Source: an uncultured Maribacter sp. (GTDB lineage: Bacteria > Bacteroidota > Bacteroidia > Flavobacteriales > Flavobacteriaceae). From it: a stretch of 64,000 bases of DNA. Position numbers and translations under genes: made by a program. The stretch covers positions 248,001-312,000 of the forward strand of contig NZ_CANMRY010000003.1 in assembly GCF_947500405.1 (NCBI RefSeq), in the 5' to 3' direction. Positions 1-8,467 of this stretch are shown piece after piece. A model generated the notes under the pieces. That model worked only from the letters and a program-made list of their open reading frames with translations. It had not been told where the DNA came from and searched no databases. Every line of letters starts with the position of its first letter. Within the stretch, counting starts at the first letter, position 1.

Positions 1-902
1 ACAAGATTCAATTGTTTAGTTTCACTATCTATTCTAAATATTGCGATAGTTTCTGTCCCTCGATTTGAAGCATACAAAAACTTCCCGTTTGGATGTATTC
101 TAATAGCACCACCACCAATAGCTCCCGTATGATTTTCTGGAATAAAACTTAATTTTTGTATAATTTCAGGTTTACTTCCTTGTAAGTCAGCCACAGAAAT
201 TTCTCCTGTTAACTCTCCCAATATATAAGCAAAACCTTCGGTGTTATCCATAACCATATGTCTTGAACCGCTACCCTTCTCAATTGTAATATCAAGATTT
301 GGTTTAGCCTCCCATTTTTTAGAAATAGGATTTAGTTGATATGCCTTGGCTGTATCTAAAGTTAAGTCTACTCCATACATTTTATCTTCTCCAAAAGGAT
401 ATACCATATGGGCATGTGCAGCTTCTTGTCGTTCTGTATTAGGCCCTGTACCTTTGTGTTTAATCTCTTGCGAACAAGGTGCTAAACTCCCATCGATTAG
501 AATTGGAAAAGACAATAAATTTCCTGAAACATAATTAGCTAACACCAGTTTATCCTCAATTATATCTAAATGACATGCATAATCTCCATTTATTTTTTGT
601 GAGTTTAAAAGTGTTAATGCCCCATCTTTTTCAATTTTATACGCATACACTTTAGGGTTTAAGTTTTCAAACATTTCCTCAAGAGCATAGAGATATTTTT
701 TGTCTTCAGAAATTGTAAGATAACTAGGGCTACGTTGTTTTGTATAGTACAGGTTTTTAATTTCTCCAGTTTCTAAATTTAGCTGAAAGCACCCTATACC
801 ATTACCTGTTGGGTTTTCGGCAGGTGCACCCGCTTGCGTGTAACTTCCTGTATAGAATATTGCCATACTTTGTAGCGTTAATGTTAAGAGAATCAGTTTC
901 AT
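1..902 (-). CDS. Lactonase family protein (6-phosphogluconolactonase-like beta-propeller), 3' end outside window
   Basis: An uninterrupted reading frame starts at the ATG at 902-900 and runs off the left edge without a stop, so about 300 N-terminal residues are visible. It opens with a hydrophobic leader (MKLILLTLTLQSMAIFYTGS), followed by the FYTGSYTQ first strand and repeated blade-like segments such as YLTISEDKKYLYALEE, HAHMVYPFGEDKMYGVDL and RIHPNGKFLYASNRG. These are typical of the lactonase seven-bladed propeller family (PF10282). Family members hydrolyse sugar lactones to aldonic acids. The leader suggests export or periplasmic location, though it is weak. The gene lies 17 bp after the SDR dehydrogenase and is last of the visible operon that begins with GH38 at 7229. 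A lactone-forming dehydrogenase next to a lactonase is a coherent pair. Family call is firm; substrate is unknown. Confidence 0.85.
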   Translation of the reverse strand, partial: MKLILLTLTLQSMAIFYTGSYTQAGAPAENPTGNGIGCFQLNLETGEIKNLYYTKQRSPSYLTISEDKKYLYALEEMFENLNPKVYAYKIEKDGALTLLNSQKINGDYACHLDIIEDKLVLANYVSGNLLSFPILIDGSLAPCSQEIKHKGTGPNTERQEAAHAHMVYPFGEDKMYGVDLTLDTAKAYQLNPISKKWEAKPNLDITIEKGSGSRHMVMDNTEGFAYILGELTGEISVADLQGSKPEIIQKLSFIPENHTGAIGGGAIRIHPNGKFLYASNRGTETIAIFRIDSETKQLNL

Positions 903-919
903 AAATAAATTATGATTTA

Positions 920-1717
920 TTATTTTTTACGTGGTGGCCGTGGGTCATACTGTATGGTATGATTCATATACGCACCATCTATATAAAGGTCTGAACCATT
1001 AATATAGGCTGCCATATCACTAGCAAGAAAGGCTACAGTATTTGCAACTTCGGTAACATTACCTACGCGACCAGATGGAATCCAATTGTTGAATTTTTCT
1101 CGACCAAATTTGTTAATTTCTTCTCTATTCATATTAGTTTCTATAGCTCCTGGTGCTAGAGAAACCACTCTTATATTACTTTCTGCTAATTCTAGAGACA
1201 AGCATTTTGAGAACATTTTTAAACCCGCTTTTGCAGAACAGTAATGAATTAAACCTTTTCTAGGAACTGTATCATGAATGGATGAAATATTTATAATAAC
1301 ACCAGATTTCTTTAATTCCATTCTTCGTCCCGCTTCTTGAGCACACAAAAAAGGACCTTTTAGATTGATGTCTAATACTCTATCCCATTCATCTTCTTCT
1401 AAATCTAAAACATGCTCTACGCTTTCACTACCAGCATTATTTACTAAAATATCTAAACTGCCGAGTTCTTCATCTAGTTTATTAAACATAGCTTTAACCT
1501 CTTTAAATTTAGATACGTTTGCTCTACCAATAGCTACTTTTACATCAAAAGACTTTCTTATCTCTTTGGCAACGAGTTCTGCCTTTTCCTTATTACTGTA
1601 ATAATTTATAAAAACGTTTGCACCACAAGCTGCTAGTTGCTTACAAATTTCGGCTCCTATACCTTGGCTTCCCCCAGTAACTAAAGCTGTTTTTCTAGTT
1701 AAATCAATATGTTTCAT
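920..1717 (-). CDS. SDR-family NAD(P)-dependent oxidoreductase (sugar dehydrogenase-like)
   Basis: A 265-residue classical short-chain dehydrogenase. The Rossmann motif TGGSQGIG lies near residues 14-21, NNAG near 92-95, and the catalytic Ser-Tyr-Lys set is visible as NISS followed by YCSAK. The tail ends with the GSDLYIDGAY segment common in glucose-1-dehydrogenase-like members. No signal peptide is present, so it is cytoplasmic. It probably oxidises a sugar or sugar acid with NAD(P)+; which one cannot be read from sequence. It lies between a cupin gene (11 bp upstream) and the lactonase (17 bp downstream) in the GH38-led operon. Alternative roles include a 2-keto-3-deoxy-sugar-acid dehydrogenase or a uronate reductase-type step. 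Confidence 0.9.
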   Translation of the reverse strand: MKHIDLTRKTALVTGGSQGIGAEICKQLAACGANVFINYYSNKEKAELVAKEIRKSFDVKVAIGRANVSKFKEVKAMFNKLDEELGSLDILVNNAGSESVEHVLDLEEDEWDRVLDINLKGPFLCAQEAGRRMELKKSGVIINISSIHDTVPRKGLIHYCSAKAGLKMFSKCLSLELAESNIRVVSLAPGAIETNMNREEINKFGREKFNNWIPSGRVGNVTEVANTVAFLASDMAAYINGSDLYIDGAYMNHTIQYDPRPPRKK

Positions 1718-1728
1718 GTTGCTTATGT

Positions 1729-2145
1729 TTACTTTACTGTATTAAAAAGAGTTTTAACCTTTTCCTTTAATTCAATTTGTTTCTCATTACTTAATGGAAA
1801 AAATTCAAAATCAGAAATGTGTGTGTTCGATTTTTCTATAATTATAACTTCACTACCTTCTTCCATGGCTATATTATGCCACATATCTTGTGGGATATTA
1901 TAAACTTTTTGTTGTTCCATGAGCTGCAATTCAAAAACGGGCTCTCCATCTTCTATTTTGGCTGCAATTAATACTGAGTTTCCTTTTGTTAAAACAAAAA
2001 CCTCATCTGTTTCTAGATGAACATCTAGTCTTTTTATATTATCAATATGCTGTTCTTCCTGATAGTTAAGCTGAGCTACTTGCCATCCTTCTCGTATTAA
2101 AAAAGGATGGTACCCATCGCCCTCTATTTTATATGTTTCTATCAT
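1729..2145 (-). CDS. Small cupin-domain protein
   Basis: A 138-residue soluble protein with a single-cupin pattern: DVHLETDEVFVL in the first motif and IPQDMWHNIAMEEGSEVIII in the second, giving His, Asp/Glu and His candidates for metal or ligand binding. No signal peptide. It starts one base after the stop of the MFS porter and is followed by the SDR gene, so it is part of the same transcription unit. Small cupins in sugar operons are often mutarotases, isomerases or ligand sensors, but nothing here identifies the reaction. Treat as a probable cytoplasmic accessory protein for the sugar handled by this operon. Confidence 0.75.
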   Translation of the reverse strand: MIETYKIEGDGYHPFLIREGWQVAQLNYQEEQHIDNIKRLDVHLETDEVFVLTKGNSVLIAAKIEDGEPVFELQLMEQQKVYNIPQDMWHNIAMEEGSEVIIIEKSNTHISDFEFFPLSNEKQIELKEKVKTLFNTVK

Positions 2146-2146
2146 T

Positions 2147-3607
2147 TTATGATTTGTTTCTAGTCTTAATTAATGAATGCCAGTGTTTTTCTATGTCTTC
2201 TAAAGTTTTTCCTTTTGTTTCTGGAACAAATTTCCATATAAACCAAATGGCTGGCATGGTTAAAAAGGCATATAAAAAGAAGGTTCCAGAAGCATTAATA
2301 GTTTCTATTAAAACAGGATTGGTAAGCGTGACTACAAAACCAGTAACCATTAATGAGAAACTTCCGATAGACACCGCTAAACCTCGTATTCTAGTGGGGA
2401 AAATCTCACTAATAATAACCCAAACAATTGGACCAAATGAGAATGCGAAACTTGCTACGTACATTAGTAACGGTATGATAACATATTGTGAACCAATAGC
2501 GAACAATATACCAACACCAGATAGTGAAATAAAAGCGCCTACAACTCCTATAAGTAGTAGTTTTTTTCTACCAAACTTTTCAATCTGAGAAATGGCTACA
2601 AACGTAAATGCACTATTTACAACCCCCACTAAAACCGCACCTAAAAAAGCACTTTCTACACTTTTTACAGATTCGTTAATAATATTTGGTGCATAGTACA
2701 TTATTGCTGCAATACCGCTTAAATGCGCAAACATTGGAAGTAGAATACCTATTAAAAGTGGAATTCTTAAAAACGGTTGAAACAATTCTTTAAAGCCTCC
2801 TGTCTCTTCTTTTTCTAGAGCCTCTATTTCTTTCATCTCCAGTTGTGCTTCTTCTTTTCCAAGTATCTTTTCCATTATCGCTAACGCTTCAACTTTTCTC
2901 CCTTTAGTAATTAACCATCTAGGGGTTTCTGGCACTATAAAAAGTAAGCCTAAGAATAGTAATGCAATAGGAACTTCTGTACCAAACATACCACGCCATA
3001 ACTCATCTACAAATAGCCAATTCCAAAATGAAGACGGCTCTTTAGTAATGACTCCTGCCGCATCGCCTGCATTACTTAATACAATCCAATCTATTAAAAA
3101 GGCTAATAAAATACCTAAAGTAATGGACAACTGATATAAAGACACCATTTTGCCTCTACTCTCTGGTTTAGAAAGTTCCGAAATATAAATTGGTGCTACT
3201 ACAGATGTTATACCAACACCAATACCGCCTATTAATCTGACTACTATTAAGAAATTAAAAGATGTAGTAACATCTGATGTTATCCAAAAGTTGTTATCCA
3301 AATTACCTAAAAATTGTGGCGGTAACATAGAACCTAAGGCCGATACGGTTAAACAAAGTGCCGCTAAAATAAGTGCCTTTTTTCTTCCAAATTTATCTGT
3401 TATAGACCCTGCCACTACGCAGCCTAAAATTGTACCCAGTAATGCTGATGATACTACCCAACCTAACATGGCTGCGGACAATTGAAAGTGCTGTTCTAAA
3501 AACGAATTACAGCCAGAGATAATAGCTGTATCGTATCCAAACAGAAATCCTCCGATGGTAGACACAAAACTGATTCCCAATAAATAGTTAGATTTTTTAG
3601 TACTCAT
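2147..3607 (-). CDS. MFS sugar porter family transporter (XylE/GalP/AraE-like)
   Basis: A 486-residue, 12-helix membrane protein of the sugar porter family. Hallmarks visible are GFLFGYDTAIISG in helix 1, GRKKALI after helix 2, PETPRWLI at the end of the first half, GRKKLLLIG in the second half and the C-terminal PETKGKTLEDIE signature. Such proteins are proton-coupled or facilitative monosaccharide importers of the inner membrane. It stands between the RraA-like gene (38 bp) and the cupin gene (1 bp). It presumably imports the monosaccharide released by the GH38 enzyme that heads the operon. A short loop of 30-40 residues between helices 5 and 6 (around SNAGDAAGVITKEPSS) is common in this group. 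Specificity is not readable. Confidence 0.92.
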   Translation of the reverse strand: MSTKKSNYLLGISFVSTIGGFLFGYDTAIISGCNSFLEQHFQLSAAMLGWVVSSALLGTILGCVVAGSITDKFGRKKALILAALCLTVSALGSMLPPQFLGNLDNNFWITSDVTTSFNFLIVVRLIGGIGVGITSVVAPIYISELSKPESRGKMVSLYQLSITLGILLAFLIDWIVLSNAGDAAGVITKEPSSFWNWLFVDELWRGMFGTEVPIALLFLGLLFIVPETPRWLITKGRKVEALAIMEKILGKEEAQLEMKEIEALEKEETGGFKELFQPFLRIPLLIGILLPMFAHLSGIAAIMYYAPNIINESVKSVESAFLGAVLVGVVNSAFTFVAISQIEKFGRKKLLLIGVVGAFISLSGVGILFAIGSQYVIIPLLMYVASFAFSFGPIVWVIISEIFPTRIRGLAVSIGSFSLMVTGFVVTLTNPVLIETINASGTFFLYAFLTMPAIWFIWKFVPETKGKTLEDIEKHWHSLIKTRNKS

Positions 3608-3645
3608 AATATGTGGTTTTAGTTTAGTTAGTTTGCATTTTACTT

Positions 3646-4350
3646 TTACATAATTCCGAATTTATTATAAGCGTCAACAGTACTCATACCTTCTTCTAAA
3701 GCTTTTTTAACTAACTGTTCGCCTCTAGCTTTTCCTATGGCACCCATAAATGCTTCTTCTTCAACAGCTTTAGGTACTATAATTACACCATCTCTATCTC
3801 CATAAATAATATCTCCTGGATTGATGCGCGTACCTTCAATTTCAATTGGCACTCTATAATCTATCACTTTTCCTCGTGGACCTTGGTCTTGTGCATAACC
3901 ACCATAAGAAAATGTTGGAAAATTAAGCGATAAAACTTCGTTTGTATCTCTGGAATAGCCATGAAGTACAGCCCCTGCTGCCTTGAGTTTCATAGCTCTT
4001 GTACTCATTAATCCACCCCAAAGTGCATATCTTGGAGACGACCCTGAACAGATGTAAACTTCATCTTCCTTTAAATCGTCTAAAGCTTCGAACATAATCC
4101 CAAAAGGTTTTTTCATCATTGGGTTATTGGTATTTTCAGCAGACTCTTCAAAAACATCCGCTTCTAACACAGGCATAGCTCTTCCTATTAAAACAAAATC
4201 TGTGTTTAAAGGTTTTATATTTGGTGGAAGAAATTGATGTTGATAACCAAGTGTATCTAAAATATCGCCTACTAAGGCAACGAATAATTCTGATTTAGCT
4301 ATACTGAATAGCTCTTTATCATTTTTCCATATTTTCTTTGTACTGCTCAT
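3646..4350 (-). CDS. RraA-like / HMG-CHA aldolase family protein
   Basis: A 234-residue cytoplasmic protein of the RraA-like family (PF03737), which includes class II pyruvate aldolases (4-hydroxy-4-methyl-2-oxoglutarate and related aldolases), 2-keto-3-deoxy-sugar-acid aldolases and the RNase E inhibitor RraA. The family core is visible: WGGLMSTRAMKLKAAGAVLH, then GYSRD carrying the Arg-Asp pair used for substrate and metal binding, and GDIIYGDRDGVIIVP. The length exceeds plain RraA (about 160 residues) and fits the aldolase-type branch. It lies 23 bp after the GH38 gene and 38 bp before the sugar porter. In that setting it more plausibly cleaves a keto-deoxy-sugar acid than controls RNase E. 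The exact substrate is unknown. Confidence 0.85.
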   Translation of the reverse strand: MSSTKKIWKNDKELFSIAKSELFVALVGDILDTLGYQHQFLPPNIKPLNTDFVLIGRAMPVLEADVFEESAENTNNPMMKKPFGIMFEALDDLKEDEVYICSGSSPRYALWGGLMSTRAMKLKAAGAVLHGYSRDTNEVLSLNFPTFSYGGYAQDQGPRGKVIDYRVPIEIEGTRINPGDIIYGDRDGVIIVPKAVEEEAFMGAIGKARGEQLVKKALEEGMSTVDAYNKFGIM

Positions 4351-4373
4351 ATAATTTAATTACAAAATATTAA

Positions 4374-7229
4374 TTAGTTGTTTAGTAGAATCTTATAGGT
4401 TTCAATAGCGTTGTTACCTAAATCAATTTTTATATTCTTACCATTTACATCAAGTGTTTTAACTTCCTCTTCAATTAAATTTGTTTTAATCACTTCTGAA
4501 GCTGCTTTAGGTAAAGTAATTGTTGGTTGACTATTTTTCCCATCAAGCTCAACAAGTCTTAAAATAAGTGCATTTTCATCTTCCGCTTTTTTAATAGTAC
4601 TAACGCGTACCATAGGGTCTGAAACGTTAAAGAAGCTATGACTTGTAGGTAAAGTTCCTGAATAGTTTTTCTTGTCTTGTTTTACAACTTGTAATGGGTG
4701 GTTTGAACCATTTCCAAATTGATAAGACGTTTCATCATTGGCTTTATTTGATGTTATTGAAAACTCAAAATGATGATCTCCTGTTTGATGGTACCAATTC
4801 CCTTCGCCGTGGCAACTTTTATGTGATGCCATAAGAATACCTTGAAGCACTGTATATTCTACCGATTCTCTCGTTGGATCTATCCAGTCTGCTAATGAAA
4901 CATCCGTAGCTAAGGTTACTTGAAAACCATCTTTTTCTGAAGAAATAAAATTCATTACTTCTCTTGGATGAATCTCTACAGGTTTTTGATCGTAAGTTCC
5001 ACCCCACGCCCACCCGCGTGGTGCTTCTTTCATTTCTGACTTTCCTACTTCTGCAATTGCAAGAGGTACTTCATATTTAATTGTGGAATCTTCCATATCT
5101 AAAGGTAGCATGAATCTAAACTCACGATTGTGAGTACCATCCCAGTTTAAAATATCAACTGAAAAATCGATTTTTTTAATATGGTGATGCACTTTTACAT
5201 ATTGAACAATATCTGCATGTTTAAACTTAACCTTGTTTTTATACTCGGTATAAACTGCCCCATCACTTACTATTTCCCAATTTGATTTATGTTGACTTGT
5301 TTTATTAAAACCGTCCATTTTAGGTTCTGTCATTTGGGTAAACTCCCCTGCACCATTACCATCATATTTCATGGTAATAATATCTCCACCAGTAAATCTT
5401 GTTGTTTTCACTACTTCTTTATTTAACTTCTTATCAAACAAATAAGTTAAACCACCATCTCCTAATCGTAATGTGTAAAATTCGTTACTTAGTGCGTTAG
5501 GGGATACCGTTTTTTTAATCTTAACTGATTTTTTTCCTTTTTTTAAGTAAAATGTAGCATATCCTAAAGATGGAATGTTCGGAGCCACAAACTCCAGTGT
5601 TCTTTTTCCGTCTCGTTTCGTTATCTGTGAAGCAACAGCTGTTCCATTAGCATCAACAACGTAATAATTTGAATTGTCTTTTAAATCTACAGTTGCAGTA
5701 GTGGTTCTTGCCCAAGAAAGGTCGTTATAAACAACAATGGCATTGTTGCGGTTGGTTTTTACTTTTTTAGTGATTGATTGAAGTGATTTTTCAATTAATC
5801 TATCTGCTTCAGAAGCAGCAAATTCTAATTTAGAACGAAAAATACTATCGGTTATATGTCCGTTCTTTCCTCCCCAACCATGATCTGGATAAATGGATTC
5901 TTCAAAGGCATTAGAAATTGCTTCTGTTGGATAATTATTAAACGAATCATTTAAAACGGCATCTATTGAAGCAAAAATTTCTGCTGAAGGCAATAAACGT
6001 CCTGCTTTTCTTGAAGCAGTAATTGCTTTTGCATGTCCAGGTCCATGAATGTAAGACCATATATTTGGTCTTTCCCCAGAAATTGTTTCAAAAACGGCAT
6101 CTGGTGTTTTTACTTCATTCATTAATGCGGTTACCGTAGAATGCCTTAGTATTGGCATTTTTACACCTGTTTTCTTTATAATAGCATTCCATTCAGACAC
6201 AATATTCCCATAATTTGCAGGTCCAGCAGCGTCGTTACTAATTAATATAGCAAAATGAGGTGGCAGATTTCGTTCTTTATAATAATCTCCCCACATTTTT
6301 ACTCTTGATTGTAATTTGTGCATTGCCTCAATGGCATCTTGTTCAAAAAGTTTATAAAACATAACAGCCCAGCCATAATTCCCTGGGCTATATGTTGGTA
6401 TTGATGAACCGTCGGGGGAGTACCAATTATAAAAACCTTCTTTCATTCTCGAAACAAATAAGTTTTCTACACCAGATTTTGCTAGTATTTGAGGAAACTG
6501 TAGCGTTCTTCCTGGTACGTCTGTATTAAAAGCGGTAACCACATCGTTACCTTCAAAATTCTTTTTAAGCCAACGTCTTCCAAAATACATTTCTCGAATC
6601 AATTGTTCATCGGTTTGCATCCCTTCATAAGGTTGATTGTAGGTTGCTCCCCACGTAAATCTTCCTTCGTTAGAGCGTGTCATAACCTCTTGCTTTCTAT
6701 CTGGAAACTCTTCAATAAATTCTTTAAGGTTTAGCGTTTGTTCCATTCCAAAATGAAACCCTTTATCGTCATGCATGATGTCTAAGGCTGGCGCAATAAT
6801 ATCATGTATACGTTCATGTCTACAATGGCCAGGTGTATCCATCCACGCTATATCTTGGTGTGATGAAGAAATAACATGAAATGTACCTTCTTCAAAATAC
6901 CCCCAGTCTGTTGTCACTAAAGGTGTGAATAATTGCTTTGTAGTATACTTTCTAGAAGTACCAACGAATGTCATGCTTTCTGGAGTTCCAAAAACTGGCA
7001 ACCAAAGCCACGCTTTACCATCTTCATATTTAACCTCTATTGTTTTACCACTTTCTAAAACTACTTTTTTATAATGTTGATGCTTCTCAACATCTAAACT
7101 TGCTTTAGCTAATAAATTTCCGGTAACCTCTGTATATTCATAAGGTTCTACGTAATTAATGTTGATTGTTTTTTGTCCAAATGCAAAACTAAAAACTAGC
7201 ATTAGGATTAAAATTGAGTGTTTTTTCAT
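4374..7229 (-). CDS. Secreted GH38 alpha-mannosidase (short form, 951 aa)
   Basis: A Sec signal peptide (MKKHSILILMLVFSFAFG, likely cleaved before Q19) precedes a GH38 catalytic domain. The first metal-binding motif SSSHQDIAW puts His124 and Asp126 in place. FNTDVPGRTLQ supplies the predicted nucleophile Asp237, and YPDHGWGG supplies the later metal His. GH38 enzymes are Zn-dependent retaining exo-alpha-mannosidases acting on alpha-1,2/1,3/1,6 mannose. The C-terminal half (about 500-951) matches the beta-rich GH38 C-terminal region. The absence of a Cys lipobox suggests a periplasmic enzyme. It heads an operon with RraA-like, sugar porter, cupin, SDR and lactonase genes, and has a LacI-type operator 26 bp upstream of its start. 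It lacks the extra N-terminal domain of the two GH38 proteins at 41881-49109. Confidence 0.95.
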   Translation of the reverse strand: MKKHSILILMLVFSFAFGQKTININYVEPYEYTEVTGNLLAKASLDVEKHQHYKKVVLESGKTIEVKYEDGKAWLWLPVFGTPESMTFVGTSRKYTTKQLFTPLVTTDWGYFEEGTFHVISSSHQDIAWMDTPGHCRHERIHDIIAPALDIMHDDKGFHFGMEQTLNLKEFIEEFPDRKQEVMTRSNEGRFTWGATYNQPYEGMQTDEQLIREMYFGRRWLKKNFEGNDVVTAFNTDVPGRTLQFPQILAKSGVENLFVSRMKEGFYNWYSPDGSSIPTYSPGNYGWAVMFYKLFEQDAIEAMHKLQSRVKMWGDYYKERNLPPHFAILISNDAAGPANYGNIVSEWNAIIKKTGVKMPILRHSTVTALMNEVKTPDAVFETISGERPNIWSYIHGPGHAKAITASRKAGRLLPSAEIFASIDAVLNDSFNNYPTEAISNAFEESIYPDHGWGGKNGHITDSIFRSKLEFAASEADRLIEKSLQSITKKVKTNRNNAIVVYNDLSWARTTTATVDLKDNSNYYVVDANGTAVASQITKRDGKRTLEFVAPNIPSLGYATFYLKKGKKSVKIKKTVSPNALSNEFYTLRLGDGGLTYLFDKKLNKEVVKTTRFTGGDIITMKYDGNGAGEFTQMTEPKMDGFNKTSQHKSNWEIVSDGAVYTEYKNKVKFKHADIVQYVKVHHHIKKIDFSVDILNWDGTHNREFRFMLPLDMEDSTIKYEVPLAIAEVGKSEMKEAPRGWAWGGTYDQKPVEIHPREVMNFISSEKDGFQVTLATDVSLADWIDPTRESVEYTVLQGILMASHKSCHGEGNWYHQTGDHHFEFSITSNKANDETSYQFGNGSNHPLQVVKQDKKNYSGTLPTSHSFFNVSDPMVRVSTIKKAEDENALILRLVELDGKNSQPTITLPKAASEVIKTNLIEEEVKTLDVNGKNIKIDLGNNAIETYKILLNN

Positions 7230-7254
7230 TACTATTAATTTTAATTATATTTTC

Positions 7255-7270
7255 ACTAAATCGGTTTAGT
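7255..7270. promoter_or_regulatory. LacI-type operator upstream of the GH38 operon
   Basis: The 16-bp near-palindrome ACTAAATCGGTTTAGT has a central CG and 14 of 16 positions symmetric. It lies between lacI (7294) and the GH38 start (7229). It is the exact reverse complement of the site at 41832-41847 and matches 15 of 16 bases at 8328-8343. LacI-family repressors typically bind such CG-centred palindromes. Its place downstream of lacI implies that the GH38 operon can be controlled separately from lacI. I did not find a convincing TAnnTTTG box between lacI and this site. Confidence 0.8.
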
Positions 7271-7293
7271 TATTGATTAAAAAATTATTTTAC

Positions 7294-8319
7294 TCATAAT
7301 AATTGACCACAAGATTCTCTTATTTCAAGTTTTGTTTTTAAGACAGTTGGCTTTATGTCTTGCTGAACTGTGCTTTCAATTTTATTTAATAATATTTCTA
7401 TGACTGAACAACCTATTTCTTTAATAGGCTGAATTACCGCTGTAATTGGTGGCTCAACAATATCAAAAGCACTTAACTCATCAAAACTAACAATTGCTAC
7501 ATCTTGCGGGACATTTATATTTAGTTTTTTAAGTACTCTTAATCCTTGTGAAGCCAAATAATGCGTTGCAAATACAATAGCATCAACAGGCGTTGAACTT
7601 AATATTAATTTTGATACAGCCTTTTCAATTTCCTCTAAATATGCTTCGCGCTCAATTTCAATTATATACTCTTTTCTTGATTCAATATTAAAACTTTTCA
7701 ATGCATCATTATATCCCAAAAGTCTTTGCGCAATAGGTTCTAAAGCTGGTTTCAATGTTATCAACCCTATTTGTTCTCTGCCTAAATTTAAAAGGTGCTC
7801 AGTAATTTTTTTAGTGCCTAAATAATTATCAACTACCACATAATCGGTATCCTTATTAGGGTAATGTCTATCAAACAAAACAAAAGGAAACTTCTCTTTT
7901 TTTAAAAAATCAATTTCTTTTTGATTCTTCTGCGTAGATGCTATAATTAGTCCATCCACTTGCCTATTTAACATTGACTGTATTAGCTCTCCCTCCTTTT
8001 CAGAATCTTCATAAGAACTACTAAAAAGTACTGTGTACCCTTGTTCTTTTGCTTTCCTTTCAATTACACCCGAGACTTTAGAATAAAATGTATCTGAAAT
8101 ATTAGGAATAATTAAACCAATAGTTTCACTCTTACCTCTACTTAGCCCACGTGCTAATTGATTTGGAATATAGTTATGCTTTTTAGCATATTCTACAATT
8201 TTTTGTTGGGTGACTTGACTTATTTTGTTTTCGTCTCCTTTACCATTTAAAACTAGTGAAACCGCCGTCTTGGAAACGTTTAAATCATTTGCAATATCCT
8301 TTAGATATACTTTTTTCAT
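7294..8319 (-). CDS. LacI-family transcriptional regulator
   Basis: A 341-residue regulator. Residues about 4-50 form the LacI helix-turn-helix and hinge (LKDIANDLNVSKTAVSLVLNG, then HNYIPNQLARGL). They are followed by the periplasmic-binding-like effector domain beginning at SETIGLIIPNISDTFYSKV. It is likely a repressor released by a mannose-related monosaccharide or disaccharide, by analogy with its targets. Three matching palindromes mark probable targets: 8 bp upstream of its own start (autoregulation), upstream of the GH38 operon immediately downstream, and upstream of the tandem GH38 genes at 41881. It lies between the FucP-type permease gene and the GH38 operon, all on the minus strand. 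Confidence 0.93.
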   Translation of the reverse strand: MKKVYLKDIANDLNVSKTAVSLVLNGKGDENKISQVTQQKIVEYAKKHNYIPNQLARGLSRGKSETIGLIIPNISDTFYSKVSGVIERKAKEQGYTVLFSSSYEDSEKEGELIQSMLNRQVDGLIIASTQKNQKEIDFLKKEKFPFVLFDRHYPNKDTDYVVVDNYLGTKKITEHLLNLGREQIGLITLKPALEPIAQRLLGYNDALKSFNIESRKEYIIEIEREAYLEEIEKAVSKLILSSTPVDAIVFATHYLASQGLRVLKKLNINVPQDVAIVSFDELSAFDIVEPPITAVIQPIKEIGCSVIEILLNKIESTVQQDIKPTVLKTKLEIRESCGQLL

Positions 8320-8327
8320 TTACAGAG

Positions 8328-8343
8328 ACTAAATCGGTTTAGC
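8328..8343. promoter_or_regulatory. LacI-type operator upstream of lacI
   Basis: ACTAAATCGGTTTAGC differs from the sites at 7255 and 41832 (reverse complement) only in the last base. It lies 8 bp upstream of the lacI start codon, so binding would block lacI expression, suggesting autoregulation. A minus-strand box TTTATTTG (8361-8354) lies 10 bp further upstream and is one mismatch from the Bacteroidota TAnnTTTG element. A perfect TAATTTTG lies at 8433-8426. Confidence 0.75.
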
Positions 8344-8467
8344 TTTAACTATACAAATAAAGTTAATTAGATTTAATTATCCTAAAAAATTGCTTTTAAA
8401 ATTTAACACATACAAACCAACTACACAAAATTATTGTTTATTGGCCTTCTTTTATAAATTGAAAAAA

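Noticed and set aside
2133..2588. Open frame on the plus strand opposite the sugar porter, and similar short frames opposite other genes
   Set aside because: They lie within well-supported genes on the other strand, show no recognisable domain, and have composition expected of antisense shadows.
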